Below are positions 17,890-26,400 of a stretch of 64,000 bases of DNA, piece after piece (within the stretch, counting starts at the first letter, position 1; the number at the start of each line of letters is the position of its first letter). The stretch lies in assembly GCA_937871915.1 (NCBI GenBank), contig CALMPG010000134.1:62001-126000 (forward strand), written 5' to 3'. The position numbers were made by a program, and so were the translations under genes. Origin of the DNA: an uncultured Phycisphaerales bacterium (GTDB lineage: Bacteria > Planctomycetota > Phycisphaerae > Phycisphaerales > UBA1924). The notes below the pieces were generated by a model. The model was not told where the DNA came from and ran no database searches. It saw only the letters and a program-made list of their open reading frames with translations.

Positions 17890-18695
17890 GGCCGCCCTCC
17901 GCCTTGCCCATATCCCGTGCCCCCCGCGGCGTACGGGTTCTCGCCCGGCCGCCGACGCCCGACCATCACCACCAGCCCGATCACGAACGCCACGAGCACA
18001 TCGATGGCCAGAATCGGCACGGCCGCGTAGGCGATGTTCGGCACACCCGCGGGCGTCGTCGTGCCCATGATCGGCTCGAGCGTCTTGAACATCTCCACCG
18101 CCGCGGGATCGTTCCGGCCGCCCCCAATCACGTGCGTGCCAAATGGCCCGCCGCCCCGCGCGTACACGCCGAGCGCACCGCCGCCCTGCGCGACATACCC
18201 GGCCGCGCCGCCGCCCGTCGCGAGCACACCCACGGCCCCGCCGCCCATCGCGATCCCGCCGATCGCGCCGCCCCCCAGCGCGGTGAGCACGCCCACGCTC
18301 CACCCGCCGAGCGTGCACACGCCCAGCGCAAAGCCCCCGAACGAGATGATCCCGATCGACATGCCGCCCATCGCGATCCCGCCGATGGCCACATCCCCGA
18401 TCGCCACCACGCCCTTGGCCACGCCGCGCATCTCCCCCGCCTCCGGGCGCGGCCCGATGGCGATGTGGTACAGCGGCCAGCCGAAGACGGTCGCCTCGGA
18501 CTTGATGCGGGTGGCCCGGCGCATGCCCGGCATGGCGTTCCGCGCCAGCACCTCAACGAGCGGCTTGCCGCACTCCGGGCAGCGGGCCGAATCGGTCAGC
18601 CCCGTGAGTTGGTACCCGCAGTTGCCGCAGTACGGCTCGCCGGGGGGGACCGACGATCCCGGCCTGGCGCCGACGGGCGAGGGTGTGGTGGCCAT
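17886..18695 (-). CDS. Zinc-ribbon membrane protein with about 17 glycine-ended pentapeptide repeats
   Basis: The 269-residue product begins with a CxxC ... CxxC zinc ribbon (C23, C26, C39, C42). A linker leads to residues 91-193, an almost perfect pentad series ending in Gly (VVAIG, DVAIG, GIAMG, GMSIG, IISFG, GFALG and so on). A hydrophobic C-terminal span (about 220-250) and a basic Pro/Gly tail follow. A Gly every fifth residue with small hydrophobic residues between suggests a beta-helical or stacked-turn solenoid, though it is not the A(D/N)LxX pentapeptide family. It lies between kmo (40 bp upstream) and kynB (4-nt overlap) inside the kynurenine operon. Its job there is unknown. Confidence 0.72.
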   Translation of the reverse strand: MATTPSPVGARPGSSVPPGEPYCGNCGYQLTGLTDSARCPECGKPLVEVLARNAMPGMRRATRIKSEATVFGWPLYHIAIGPRPEAGEMRGVAKGVVAIGDVAIGGIAMGGMSIGIISFGGFALGVCTLGGWSVGVLTALGGGAIGGIAMGGGAVGVLATGGGAAGYVAQGGGALGVYARGGGPFGTHVIGGGRNDPAAVEMFKTLEPIMGTTTPAGVPNIAYAAVPILAIDVLVAFVIGLVVMVGRRRPGENPYAAGGTGYGQGGGRP

Positions 18696-18735
18696 GCGGA
18701 GAGTCTACGGCATCCCGGGCGGGCCCACAATGCGG

Positions 18736-20232
18736 TCAGACCGTGGTGTCCTCGCGCGTTCGCCAGCGGTCCCACAGCAGCCCCGCGGCCACGATCACGC
18801 CGATGAGCACGAACCACCACGGCACGCGCATCGCCACCAAGGCCACGGCCACCATGATCACCCCGCACACCGCCAGAGCCCGCAGCACCCGGTCGATCCG
18901 CGTCCCCTTCCGCAGCGCCTCCATGTACGGCACGGTGGTGAAACTCACGAGGTTGTACCGGGGCACGAGCGTCCCGGGGAACAGGTCGTGCAGGAAGTGC
19001 TCGAGTTTCTTCTTCCATCGGAAGACCGGCGAGCCGACCTTGTCGCGCATCTCCACGAAGTTGTCGATCGCCATGCGGGCGATCGCGTCGGCGTTGGGCT
19101 TGCGGAGGTTCTGGTACTCGTCGAGCGCGGCCTGCATCCACCCCCCTCCCGCCCCGCCTCGCCCCGCGTGGCGCTCGAAGCACTCGGCCATGATCCGCAC
19201 ATCCTCGAACCCGGCGTTGATCCCCTGCCCGAAGAAGGGCACGATGGCGTGCGAGGCGTCGCCGGCCATCGCCACGGCCCGCCCGCCCTTGGCGTTGTAG
19301 ACCCACGGCCAGCACCGCACCGTCACGAGCGAGCCGTTGGGGTTGCGCAGGAAGTCCTCCACGAGCGTGGGCATGAGCGGTACGGCGTCGGGATAGTGCT
19401 TCTTGAAGAACGCCAGCACATCGCTCTCGGTCTTGAGGTTCGCGAACGAGTGCTCCCCCTCGAAGGGCCAGAAGAGCGTGCACGTGAACGACTTGTCCGG
19501 GTTGGGCAGGGCGATCATCATCGCGCTGCCGCGCGGCCAGATGTGCAGCGAGTTCGGCTCCAGCGCGAAGCCCCCCCACTTGCCTCCCCCATCTGCCCGG
19601 GCCGGGATGTGCAGTTCCTTGTACCCGTGCGTCAGGTACGTCTGGCTGTACTCGAATCGGTCCATCTTCTGCAGCCGCCCGCGCACCGGGCTGAACGCCC
19701 CGTCGGCACCGATGATCAGGTCGCACTCGACCGTCACCATCGGTCCCTCGCCCATCACGCGGGTCTCTTCGTGCTGGAACGTCGCCGTGCAGGCGTCAGG
19801 GTCGATGTCGAGGCACCGATGGTCGAACACCAACCGGACGTTCTCGTACTTTGCCGCGGCCTCGATGAGGGCCAGATTCAACCCGCCGCGCGAGATCGAG
19901 TTGATCCCCTCCCGCGGGTCGTGCGAGTATGCCTGGAACGCGAGGTCTCCGCCCTCGGGCGGCAGCGAGACAGGATGGATCATCCGCCCCTTCATCTTGA
20001 TCGCGTGTTTGAGGATCTCCTGATCGAGGCCGATTCCCTGCAGGCCCCAGAGGCCGCGGGCCGAGAGCGCGAGGTTGATCGACCGCCCGCCGACGTACCC
20101 GGCCGCGCGGGGGTCGGGCCGGCGCTCGTAGACCGTCACCGCGAATCCCTGCTTGGCCAGATAGCACGCCAGCAGCGACCCGGCGAGGCCCGCGCCGACG
20201 ATCGTCACCGTCTTGCCATCGCCAATGCTCAT
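18736..20232 (-). CDS. kmo: Kynurenine 3-monooxygenase with C-terminal membrane hairpin
   Basis: This FAD- and NADPH-dependent enzyme hydroxylates kynurenine to 3-hydroxykynurenine. The 498-residue product has the dinucleotide motif VGAGLAGSLLACYLAKQG at the N-terminus, then GGRSINLALSARG, SRGGLNLAL, IIGADGAFSPVRG (DG motif) and AGDASHAIVPFFGQGINAGF (GD motif with the active-site loop). The last 45 residues form two hydrophobic segments (LAVCGVIMVAVALVAM and WWFVLIGVIVAAGLLW), so the enzyme is probably membrane-anchored, as in eukaryotes. The ATG at 20232 overlaps the kynU stop (ATGA). It precedes the pentapeptide-like gene and kynB. Confidence 0.95.
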   Translation of the reverse strand: MSIGDGKTVTIVGAGLAGSLLACYLAKQGFAVTVYERRPDPRAAGYVGGRSINLALSARGLWGLQGIGLDQEILKHAIKMKGRMIHPVSLPPEGGDLAFQAYSHDPREGINSISRGGLNLALIEAAAKYENVRLVFDHRCLDIDPDACTATFQHEETRVMGEGPMVTVECDLIIGADGAFSPVRGRLQKMDRFEYSQTYLTHGYKELHIPARADGGGKWGGFALEPNSLHIWPRGSAMMIALPNPDKSFTCTLFWPFEGEHSFANLKTESDVLAFFKKHYPDAVPLMPTLVEDFLRNPNGSLVTVRCWPWVYNAKGGRAVAMAGDASHAIVPFFGQGINAGFEDVRIMAECFERHAGRGGAGGGWMQAALDEYQNLRKPNADAIARMAIDNFVEMRDKVGSPVFRWKKKLEHFLHDLFPGTLVPRYNLVSFTTVPYMEALRKGTRIDRVLRALAVCGVIMVAVALVAMRVPWWFVLIGVIVAAGLLWDRWRTREDTTV

Positions 20233-21752
20233 GCGCGTGCCGCCCCCCCACCCCCCGTGATGTGCCGCTTGAGAATCTCGGCAAACCACCAGCAGTCGTG
20301 GAACGTGTTGTAGAGCGGCACCGGGGCCACGCGGATCACGTTCGGCTCGCGGAAATCGCAGACCACGCCGTCGGCCCCGAGCGCCTTGTGGAGGTCCTTC
20401 GGCCGCTCCTTGACCGCGATGGACAACTGGCACCCGCGCGCCCCGGGCTGGCGCGGCGTGATGACCTCGACGAGCCTTTCCGCCCCGGGAATCGCATCGA
20501 TCAACGCCTGCAAGTACCCGGTCATCCGCTCGCTCTTGGCCCGCAGCGCGGGCATCCCGGCCTTGTCGAAGATCTCCAGCGAGACCCGCACCGGCGCGAT
20601 CGCCAGCACCGGCGGATTGGACAGGCTCCACGCATCCGCCGAGGCCACCGGCTCGAACTCCGGCCCCATGACAAACCGCGTCTTCGGGTCGTTCCCCCAC
20701 CACCCGGCGAACCGCTTCAAGGCGCCCGCCTCGCCGAACTTCTTGGTGTTCTTCGAGTGCTTCTCGTGCACGAAGCACCCCGCCACCGCGCCGGGCCCGG
20801 AGTTCAGGTACTTGTACGAGCACCAGCACGCGAAGTCGGCGTTCCAGTCGTGCAGGTTGAGCGGCACGTTCCCCGCCGCGTGGGCCAGGTCCCACCCCAC
20901 CAGCGCGCCCGCCCGGTGCCCCGCCTCGGTCAGTCGCTCCATCTCCATCACCTGCCCGCTCAGGTAGTTCACCCCGCCAATGAGCATGAGGGCAACCGAA
21001 TCGCCCTCCTCCGCAAGAAACTCCTCAATCCGATCCGTCGCGAGCAGTCGAGAAGAGGTGTCCACCTTCGAAAGATCCACGTCTCGCAAACCGCCATAGT
21101 GGCCGAGGTCCCGAAGTTGTTGTCGGACATGCTTGGCAGGGCTTGTGCTCGCTTCACCCAACTGATGCAACCGGCGAAGTTCCTTGAGTAGCTTCGGTAC
21201 TCCCAAATCAGCGGATCGAGGTCGGAGCCGAATCACCGCGTCGCGCGGGTCCAGCCCATGGAACGCCGCCTGGCTCGCCACGGCGTACGAGTCGCTCGGA
21301 AACGCCGAGTCCTCGATCACGATCTTCGTGCGTTTCCCGGATGGCCGGTAGAACGTCGCCATCATCAGGTGCAGGTTCACCGTCAGCGAGTTCATCACCA
21401 CGACCTCGTGCGGCCGCGCCCCCACGAGCCGGGCCGCGGTCTCGCGCACGAACTCGTGCGTGGGCAGCCACGGGTGCCTGGCGTGCAGGTGGCCCTCCAC
21501 GCCCAGCCGGGCCCAGTCGTCCATCTCGGCGTTCACCGCCTCGCGCGTCGCCCGGGGCATGAGCCCCAGCGAGTTTCCGCACAGGTACACGCTCTCCTGA
21601 TCCGGATGGGCCGAGCCGGGCGCGACATCCCGGCAGAGCGGGACATGGAACCGCTCGCGCGAAGAGGCCAGCGGATCGGCCCGGTCCAGCGCGCTCGCGT
21701 GGGCTTCGGACGTGTCGATCGTGCTGGAGCGCGGCGTCGGGTCGGGCGGCAT
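20229..21752 (-). CDS. kynU: Kynureninase with an internal insertion
   Basis: This PLP enzyme cleaves 3-hydroxykynurenine (or kynurenine) to 3-hydroxyanthranilate and alanine. The product has 507 residues against about 415 for typical bacterial enzymes. Motifs include VYLCGNSLGLMPRATRE, MNSLTVNLHLMMATFY, GWDLAHAAGNVPL and the PLP lysine in CSYKYLNSGPG (K314). Residues of about 180-235 (DNA 21050-21215) are an extra segment absent from common kynureninases, encoded by visibly less GC-rich DNA. The start at 21752 is 8 bp after the HExxH gene and the stop overlaps kmo, so it sits in the middle of the operon. Confidence 0.94.
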   Translation of the reverse strand: MPPDPTPRSSTIDTSEAHASALDRADPLASSRERFHVPLCRDVAPGSAHPDQESVYLCGNSLGLMPRATREAVNAEMDDWARLGVEGHLHARHPWLPTHEFVRETAARLVGARPHEVVVMNSLTVNLHLMMATFYRPSGKRTKIVIEDSAFPSDSYAVASQAAFHGLDPRDAVIRLRPRSADLGVPKLLKELRRLHQLGEASTSPAKHVRQQLRDLGHYGGLRDVDLSKVDTSSRLLATDRIEEFLAEEGDSVALMLIGGVNYLSGQVMEMERLTEAGHRAGALVGWDLAHAAGNVPLNLHDWNADFACWCSYKYLNSGPGAVAGCFVHEKHSKNTKKFGEAGALKRFAGWWGNDPKTRFVMGPEFEPVASADAWSLSNPPVLAIAPVRVSLEIFDKAGMPALRAKSERMTGYLQALIDAIPGAERLVEVITPRQPGARGCQLSIAVKERPKDLHKALGADGVVCDFREPNVIRVAPVPLYNTFHDCWWFAEILKRHITGGGGAARA

Positions 21753-21760
21753 GGACGAGG

Positions 21761-22720
21761 TTATGGCCTGCCCGCCGCCCCGGGCGCACCCGGCTTCTGG
21801 GCATCACCCTCCGCCTTCACCACGCATTTCCCCGGGTCCACGATCTGCCCGAGATTGAGCGGCGGGTTCCGCAGGATCGCCCACACCCGCTGAGTGCCCT
21901 TGGGCCCCTCGCCCACCCACGCCAGGTGGTACTCCACGAACGCCCTCCCCAGCGTGTACGCCTCCGCGCTCGGCGCGACCCGCTGGCTCGCCGCCGCGGG
22001 TGCGCCGCCTTTCTCCGGCTCCCCCTCCGCCTGCACGCCCGTCACCACGCCCCACAGCACGGAGTTGGCCGCGCCCCAGTCGAGTTGCTTGGCCAGTTGG
22101 TCGGTCGCCCAGACCGCCTGCCCCTCGGAGACGACGCGGAGCGTGTGCTGCCGCTCGCGCCCGAGTTTCTCGCTCCGCTCGCTCAGGGCGACGGTCTGGT
22201 CCTGCAACGCGTGGACGAGTTCGTGGGCGACGGCCAAGCGGGGCGTGCGCTCCACCGTCTGCTCCGACCACCCGTGGCGCTTGGCGTACGTCCGCACGTT
22301 CTCGGGCACGACGTACACGGTCTTGTCCTCGTAGCGGTACATCCCGAAGGTCCGCGTGGCCACCTTGAAGGCCGCGGCGGTGGCCCGCACATGGATCTCG
22401 ATGGCGCTCATCGGCGATCCATCCGGGCGGGCCGCTCCGGCCATGTCGGCCTCGATGGTCTTGGCGATCAACTGGGCCATCTCGTCCACGCTCACGGCCT
22501 TCACCGGCACATCGCGGCGGAACTTCGCCCCCGTGATCGTTTCGATCGCCGGCTTCTGCCCCGCGACCCACGCGGAAATCGCGACGGACTGTTCGGCGTT
22601 CGTCGCGGGGGCCGCGGTGGAACCGCTCTGGGCTGCCATGCTCGGCTCATCCGCGCCCGCCATCGGCGCCAGGGCCCCGCAGCCGATGATCCCGCCCACG
22701 ATCAATCCCATCGCCTTCAT
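21761..22720 (-). CDS. Exported protein with HExxH zinc-peptidase motif
   Basis: The 319-residue product has an N-terminal hydrophobic export signal (GLIVGGIIGCGALAPMAGA). A Cys at residue 14 makes a lipoprotein possible, though the lipobox is not canonical. The mature part carries AVAHELVHALQDQ (HExxH) followed about 45 residues later by SEGQAVWATDQ, whose Glu could be the third zinc ligand of a gluzincin-type fold. An Ala/Gly-rich tail closes the protein. Its ATG overlaps the ACMSD stop (ATGA) and its stop is 8 bp before kynU, so it is co-translated with tryptophan catabolic enzymes. It may be a general housekeeping peptidase; a role in the pathway is not evident. Confidence 0.75.
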   Translation of the reverse strand: MKAMGLIVGGIIGCGALAPMAGADEPSMAAQSGSTAAPATNAEQSVAISAWVAGQKPAIETITGAKFRRDVPVKAVSVDEMAQLIAKTIEADMAGAARPDGSPMSAIEIHVRATAAAFKVATRTFGMYRYEDKTVYVVPENVRTYAKRHGWSEQTVERTPRLAVAHELVHALQDQTVALSERSEKLGRERQHTLRVVSEGQAVWATDQLAKQLDWGAANSVLWGVVTGVQAEGEPEKGGAPAAASQRVAPSAEAYTLGRAFVEYHLAWVGEGPKGTQRVWAILRNPPLNLGQIVDPGKCVVKAEGDAQKPGAPGAAGRP

Positions 22721-23904
22721 GCCTTCGCCTCCGCGCCGATGCGCCGACCGACCTGGCCCAGGAACTCCGTCGCCGCCCCGGTGAGCATCGACCGGCGGGC
22801 CGATTCGTCAATGCCCTTCATCGACCGAATCAACTCCCCGGGGCGCTCCTCGCCCAGCGGGAACGGATAATCGCTCCCCAGCATGATCCGCTCGGGTCCG
22901 ATCAGGTCCATGAGCATCCGCAGCGCGCCCTCGTCGTGGACCAGCGAATCCACGTAGAACGCGCCGGGCCTGCTCCCGCTCCGCAGCCGCTCGCGCGGCA
23001 TCACCTGGGTCTGGGTCCGGCACAGGTCCGGGCGGGCGTGGGCCCCGTGGTCGATGCGTCCGATAGTCCCCGGGAACGACCCGCCCCCGTGGGCGAAGCC
23101 GATCCGCAGATGCGGCAGGCGATCGAGCAATCCGCTCGAGAGCACCGAGTGCATCGCCAGCGCGGTCTCCGCGGGCATGCCGATGAGCCACGCGCCCCAG
23201 TATTTCCGCAGGCGCACCGACATCTCGGGGGGCTTCGGCGCTCGACCCGTCTCGTGCGCCGGCGCGGGCCCGCAGAGCATCTCCCACGGGTGCACAAACA
23301 CGCACGCCCCGAGTTCCTGGGCCGCCGCGAACACCTCGGCAAACTCCGGCTCGCCGAGATCCTTCCCGTTGATATTCGACCCGATCTGCACACCCGCCAT
23401 GCCAAGATCACGCACGCACCGCTCGAGTTCCTTCACCGCCAGTTGCGGCGCGTTCATCGGGATCGTCCCCAGCCCCACGAACCTGCGCGGCCGCTCGCGA
23501 CACACCCCCGCGATGTGATCGTTGGTCCAGCGCGAGAGTTCCAGAGTGTGCTCCGGGCGGGCCCAGTAGCCGAACATCACCGGCACGGTGCTGAGCACCT
23601 GCACCATCGGCCCCGCGCCCGCGAGGTGGCCCCGTTCCCACGCCTCCATCTCCGCGACCCGCGCCGGCGCATGCCAGCAGTTGGACCCGATCTCGCGGAA
23701 GAACGTCGTCGCCCGCTTCCCATCGGCTCCGACAGCGGCCCGCCCGTCCGGACCTTGTTCCACGCGCAGCATCTTGGCGCACCCGCATTTCCCGGTTCCG
23801 TCGTGGATCGCCTCGAGGGCGATCCACCCCGCGTACCCGAAGCGTTCCGACAGGTCCGGCCATTGCTCGGGCGGGGGCAGGATGTGCGTGTGAACGTCGA
23901 TCAT
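22717..23904 (-). CDS. 2-amino-3-carboxymuconate-6-semialdehyde decarboxylase (amidohydrolase)
   Basis: ACMSD decarboxylates the ring-opened product of 3-hydroxyanthranilate, diverting carbon from quinolinate and NAD synthesis to catabolism. The 395-residue protein has the zinc motif DVHTHILPP at the N-terminus, GLGTIPMNAPQLAVKELER, ACVFVHPWEM (His ligand), IGFAHGGGSFP and LGSDYPFPLGEERPG, the last being a hallmark of this enzyme. The ATG at 23904 starts directly with the zinc motif, as in the family. It is the first gene of the six-gene minus-strand operon ACMSD, HExxH protein, kynU, kmo, pentapeptide-like gene, kynB. Confidence 0.92.
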   Translation of the reverse strand: MIDVHTHILPPPEQWPDLSERFGYAGWIALEAIHDGTGKCGCAKMLRVEQGPDGRAAVGADGKRATTFFREIGSNCWHAPARVAEMEAWERGHLAGAGPMVQVLSTVPVMFGYWARPEHTLELSRWTNDHIAGVCRERPRRFVGLGTIPMNAPQLAVKELERCVRDLGMAGVQIGSNINGKDLGEPEFAEVFAAAQELGACVFVHPWEMLCGPAPAHETGRAPKPPEMSVRLRKYWGAWLIGMPAETALAMHSVLSSGLLDRLPHLRIGFAHGGGSFPGTIGRIDHGAHARPDLCRTQTQVMPRERLRSGSRPGAFYVDSLVHDEGALRMLMDLIGPERIMLGSDYPFPLGEERPGELIRSMKGIDESARRSMLTGAATEFLGQVGRRIGAEAKA

Positions 23905-24027
23905 CCGCCCATTCTACCGGGCGCGTGCGAACGTAAGCCGAATCCGCCCGGGATTGCCACAAGCCCACCGGCTTTGGCCGCGCATGGCCGGGCCGGTTCC
24001 TGTAGACTCTCTCCCAAGGAGACCCCC

Positions 24028-25488
24028 ATGCCCCGTCGCATCGCGCTCGCCCTGTGCATCCCGCTCATCCTTGCCTCGGCCTCGCTGGCCGCGCCCCCCA
24101 CCGACGACCAGATCGATGCGCTCATAAGGGCGATCGACACGGCCAAGGCCCCCGAGGGCGCCGACGCGGCGGCCAAGCGCGCCGCCAAGCGCGACGCCGC
24201 GACCGAGGGCATGAAGGACCTCGCTCTCGACGAGGCCTCGCTCGCCCAGATCCAGAAGCTCATCTCCAAGCGGGCCACGGGCGTCGCCCCCGAGCTCGCC
24301 GCCGCCGCGGATGAGCGTCTGGCCGTGCTCGCCAGGGACACGGGCCCCGATGGCGCCAAGGCCGGCGCGCTCCGCATGCAGGTCGTCTCGGTGTCGGGAA
24401 AGTCCGGCGCCGAGGCCAGCAAGGCCCGGGCCGCGAAGGCCGCCGAACTCGCCGCCGAGGCCCTCAAGCACCCCGGCGCGTCCGCGATGATGGCCTCATC
24501 CGCGGGCGAGGACCTGCTTCGCGCGATCGCCGCGCTCCCCGCGGGCGAGCTCGTGCAGCACCACCTCTTCGAGGCGATCGCCCCGTACATCACCACCGAC
24601 CTTTCCCCCATGATGGTCGCCACGCTCTCCCGATTGGCCAATCCTCTCGTCGAGGCCAAGGCCGACCTCGGGCAGGAGACCTTCGAGTCCATCCGCTCCC
24701 GCCTCTCCTCCGCCGCCGCGGCCGCGCAGCCCAGGGCAGTGAAGGAGCGCGACGATCAGGCCGCGAAGTTCGCCGCGCTCGAGGCCCCGGACGCCGAGAA
24801 CAAGGACGCGGTCGCGAAGTACAAGGTCGCCGAGAACGCCCGGAACTCCGCCGAGTCGATGGTGAAGCGCATGGCCGATACCCGCGCCTTGCTCGACGGC
24901 CCCTGGGCCCACGGCCAGCTCATCGACCACACCGCCCCGCCCATCACGTTCCTGTGGTCCAGCGGCGAGAAGCCCATCCACTCCTTCGCCGACCTGAAGG
25001 GGAAGGTCGTGCTGGTGGACTTCTGGGCCACCTGGTGCGGCCCCTGCCGGGCCGCGTTCCCCAAGATGCGTGAACTCCAGACCCGCTACGACGGCTACCC
25101 GGTGGTCATCCTCGGCGTCACCAGCCCGCAGGGCTACTCGCTGGACTTCAGCGCCGACAAGAAGAAGCCCGCCCGCATCGACTGCAAGGGCGACCCGGCC
25201 AAGGAGTTCGCCCACATGCCCGCCTTCATGGCCGATCAGGGCATGACCTGGACCGTCGCCTTCAGCGAGCAGAACGTCTTCAACCCCGACTTCGGCGTGC
25301 GCGGCATCCCGAGCGTGGCCATCATCGGCCCCGACGGCGTCGTCCGCTTCAACGGCCTGTATCCGAACCCCAAGGAAGAGTCCGAGCACATCGACGCGCT
25401 GCTCAAGGAGGCCAAACTCCCCTACCCCGAGGCCCCGTACGTCGCGCCCAAGAAGGAAGACGCCAAGGAAGAGGCCCGCAAGGACTGA
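24028..25488 (+). CDS. Exported TlpA/ResA-like thioredoxin-domain protein
   Basis: The 486-residue product has a cleavable signal peptide (IALALCIPLILASASLAAP) and a long Ala/Lys/Asp-rich helical region to about residue 300. A thioredoxin-like C-terminal domain follows, with VVLVDFWATWCGPCRAAFP (CxxC at 337-340), GIPSVAIIGPDGVV (cis-Pro region) and an acidic Lys/Glu tail. Such proteins reduce or exchange disulfides outside the cytoplasm. The ATG at 24028 follows AAGGAG by 7 nt. It is divergent from the ACMSD gene and ends just before a strong terminator. The helical domain is unfamiliar. Confidence 0.88.
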   Translation: MPRRIALALCIPLILASASLAAPPTDDQIDALIRAIDTAKAPEGADAAAKRAAKRDAATEGMKDLALDEASLAQIQKLISKRATGVAPELAAAADERLAVLARDTGPDGAKAGALRMQVVSVSGKSGAEASKARAAKAAELAAEALKHPGASAMMASSAGEDLLRAIAALPAGELVQHHLFEAIAPYITTDLSPMMVATLSRLANPLVEAKADLGQETFESIRSRLSSAAAAAQPRAVKERDDQAAKFAALEAPDAENKDAVAKYKVAENARNSAESMVKRMADTRALLDGPWAHGQLIDHTAPPITFLWSSGEKPIHSFADLKGKVVLVDFWATWCGPCRAAFPKMRELQTRYDGYPVVILGVTSPQGYSLDFSADKKKPARIDCKGDPAKEFAHMPAFMADQGMTWTVAFSEQNVFNPDFGVRGIPSVAIIGPDGVVRFNGLYPNPKEESEHIDALLKEAKLPYPEAPYVAPKKEDAKEEARKD

Positions 25489-25519
25489 CGGGCTCGCACA
25501 CGAACGCGACGCTCATCGA

Positions 25520-25551
25520 GGCCCGGGCGTCACGCCCGGGCCTTCTTTTTT
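25520..25551 (+). terminator. Intrinsic terminator of the TlpA-like gene
   Basis: A perfect 10-bp GC-rich stem (ggcccgggcg 25520-25529 / cgcccgggcc 25533-25542) with a 3-nt loop is followed by ttcttttttt. Part of it is also the coding C-terminus (GKKKARA) of the convergent membrane protein gene. Confidence 0.92.
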
Positions 25552-25847
25552 CCCGCGGGCGCGGCCATGGGCGAGAGCAGCCGGCGCATCAGGCCGAAGA
25601 GGCCCATGCCGAGCATGACCGATCCGATGACCATCGGCGGCACACCGATCGCCCCGATGATCACATCCCGGATCATGCGATCGCTCACGCCCCGCTCGGC
25701 GCCGACGCCGGGCGTGTCGGCCATCGGATCGCTGAGCGCCGAGCCGTAGAGGTGGACCAGTTCCATGATCGCCGCGCCGAGGCCGTAGAGGACGACGGCC
25801 GTGCCGGCCAGCAGCAACACCAGTCCGATGAGCGTGCGGAGTTTCAC
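25530..25847 (-). CDS. Small two-span membrane protein
   Basis: The 105-residue product has two hydrophobic segments (LIGLVLLLAGTAVVLYGLGA near the start and IGAIGVPPMVIGSVMLGMGL near residue 70), with an acidic loop between and a basic tail ending KKKARA. It follows the next upstream minus-strand gene by 10 bp. Its end overlaps the terminator of the convergent gene. I recognise no family. Confidence 0.65.
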   Translation of the reverse strand: MKLRTLIGLVLLLAGTAVVLYGLGAAIMELVHLYGSALSDPMADTPGVGAERGVSDRMIRDVIIGAIGVPPMVIGSVMLGMGLFGLMRRLLSPMAAPAGKKKARA

Positions 25848-25857
25848 GGAGACTCCT

Positions 25858-26400
25858 TTATCTGGCCGTCCGCAGTTTCACGTAGATGCACACGCCCTGT
25901 TCGGTTTCGACAACGTCCACCTCCGCCGACCCCTTCGGCTTGACGTTCCACTGCCCGGAGTTGTACGACCATTGCGGCGTTCCCACGCTGCGAATGCTCA
26001 GGTATCCCGCGATGAACTCCGCCGCGCGGGTGTCGGCCGGGCCGAACTCCGTGCCTTGCTGCCCGATGCCCTCGATGATGGACTGCTTGCTCGCCGTCCC
26101 CGGCGGCAGGAACAGGATCCACTCCCGCGTCTGGTCGCCGCCCCACCCGCTGTCGTTGCGGCTCCAGATCAGGCGGGCCCCGGCGGGCGGGGCGTATCCG
26201 ACCGAGGTCTGGATCCCCGCGATCGCCCCCGAGGCGTTGTCGGCCGCGGGCAGGTCGGCCACCGAGCGCATCCACGGGGCGGTGATCGCCCACACCCCGT
26301 ATCCCACCAGCAACACCACCGCCGCCGCGATCGCCAGCGCGACGAGCACGATCCGGCCCCACCGCCGCGGGGGCGTTTCGGCCGCGGCCGCGGCGGTCAT
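25858..26400 (-). CDS. Membrane-anchored hypothetical protein
   Basis: The 180-residue product has a short cytosolic Ala-rich start and one transmembrane anchor (IVLVALAIAAAVVLLVGYGV). A soluble extracytoplasmic part follows with W-rich motifs (LIWSRNDSGWGGDQTREWIL) and a VETEQGVCIYVKLR end. The ATG at 26400 overlaps the stop of the CoA-transferase subunit gene by 4 nt (ATGA). It occupies the place where the B subunit of the CoA transferase would be expected. No function is recognised. Confidence 0.7.
   Translation of the reverse strand: MTAAAAAETPPRRWGRIVLVALAIAAAVVLLVGYGVWAITAPWMRSVADLPAADNASGAIAGIQTSVGYAPPAGARLIWSRNDSGWGGDQTREWILFLPPGTASKQSIIEGIGQQGTEFGPADTRAAEFIAGYLSIRSVGTPQWSYNSGQWNVKPKGSAEVDVVETEQGVCIYVKLRTAR

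Noticed and set aside
25520-25551. Terminator acting in both directions for the convergent genes
   Set aside because: Only the plus strand has a T-tract after the stem. On the minus strand the hairpin overlaps coding sequence.
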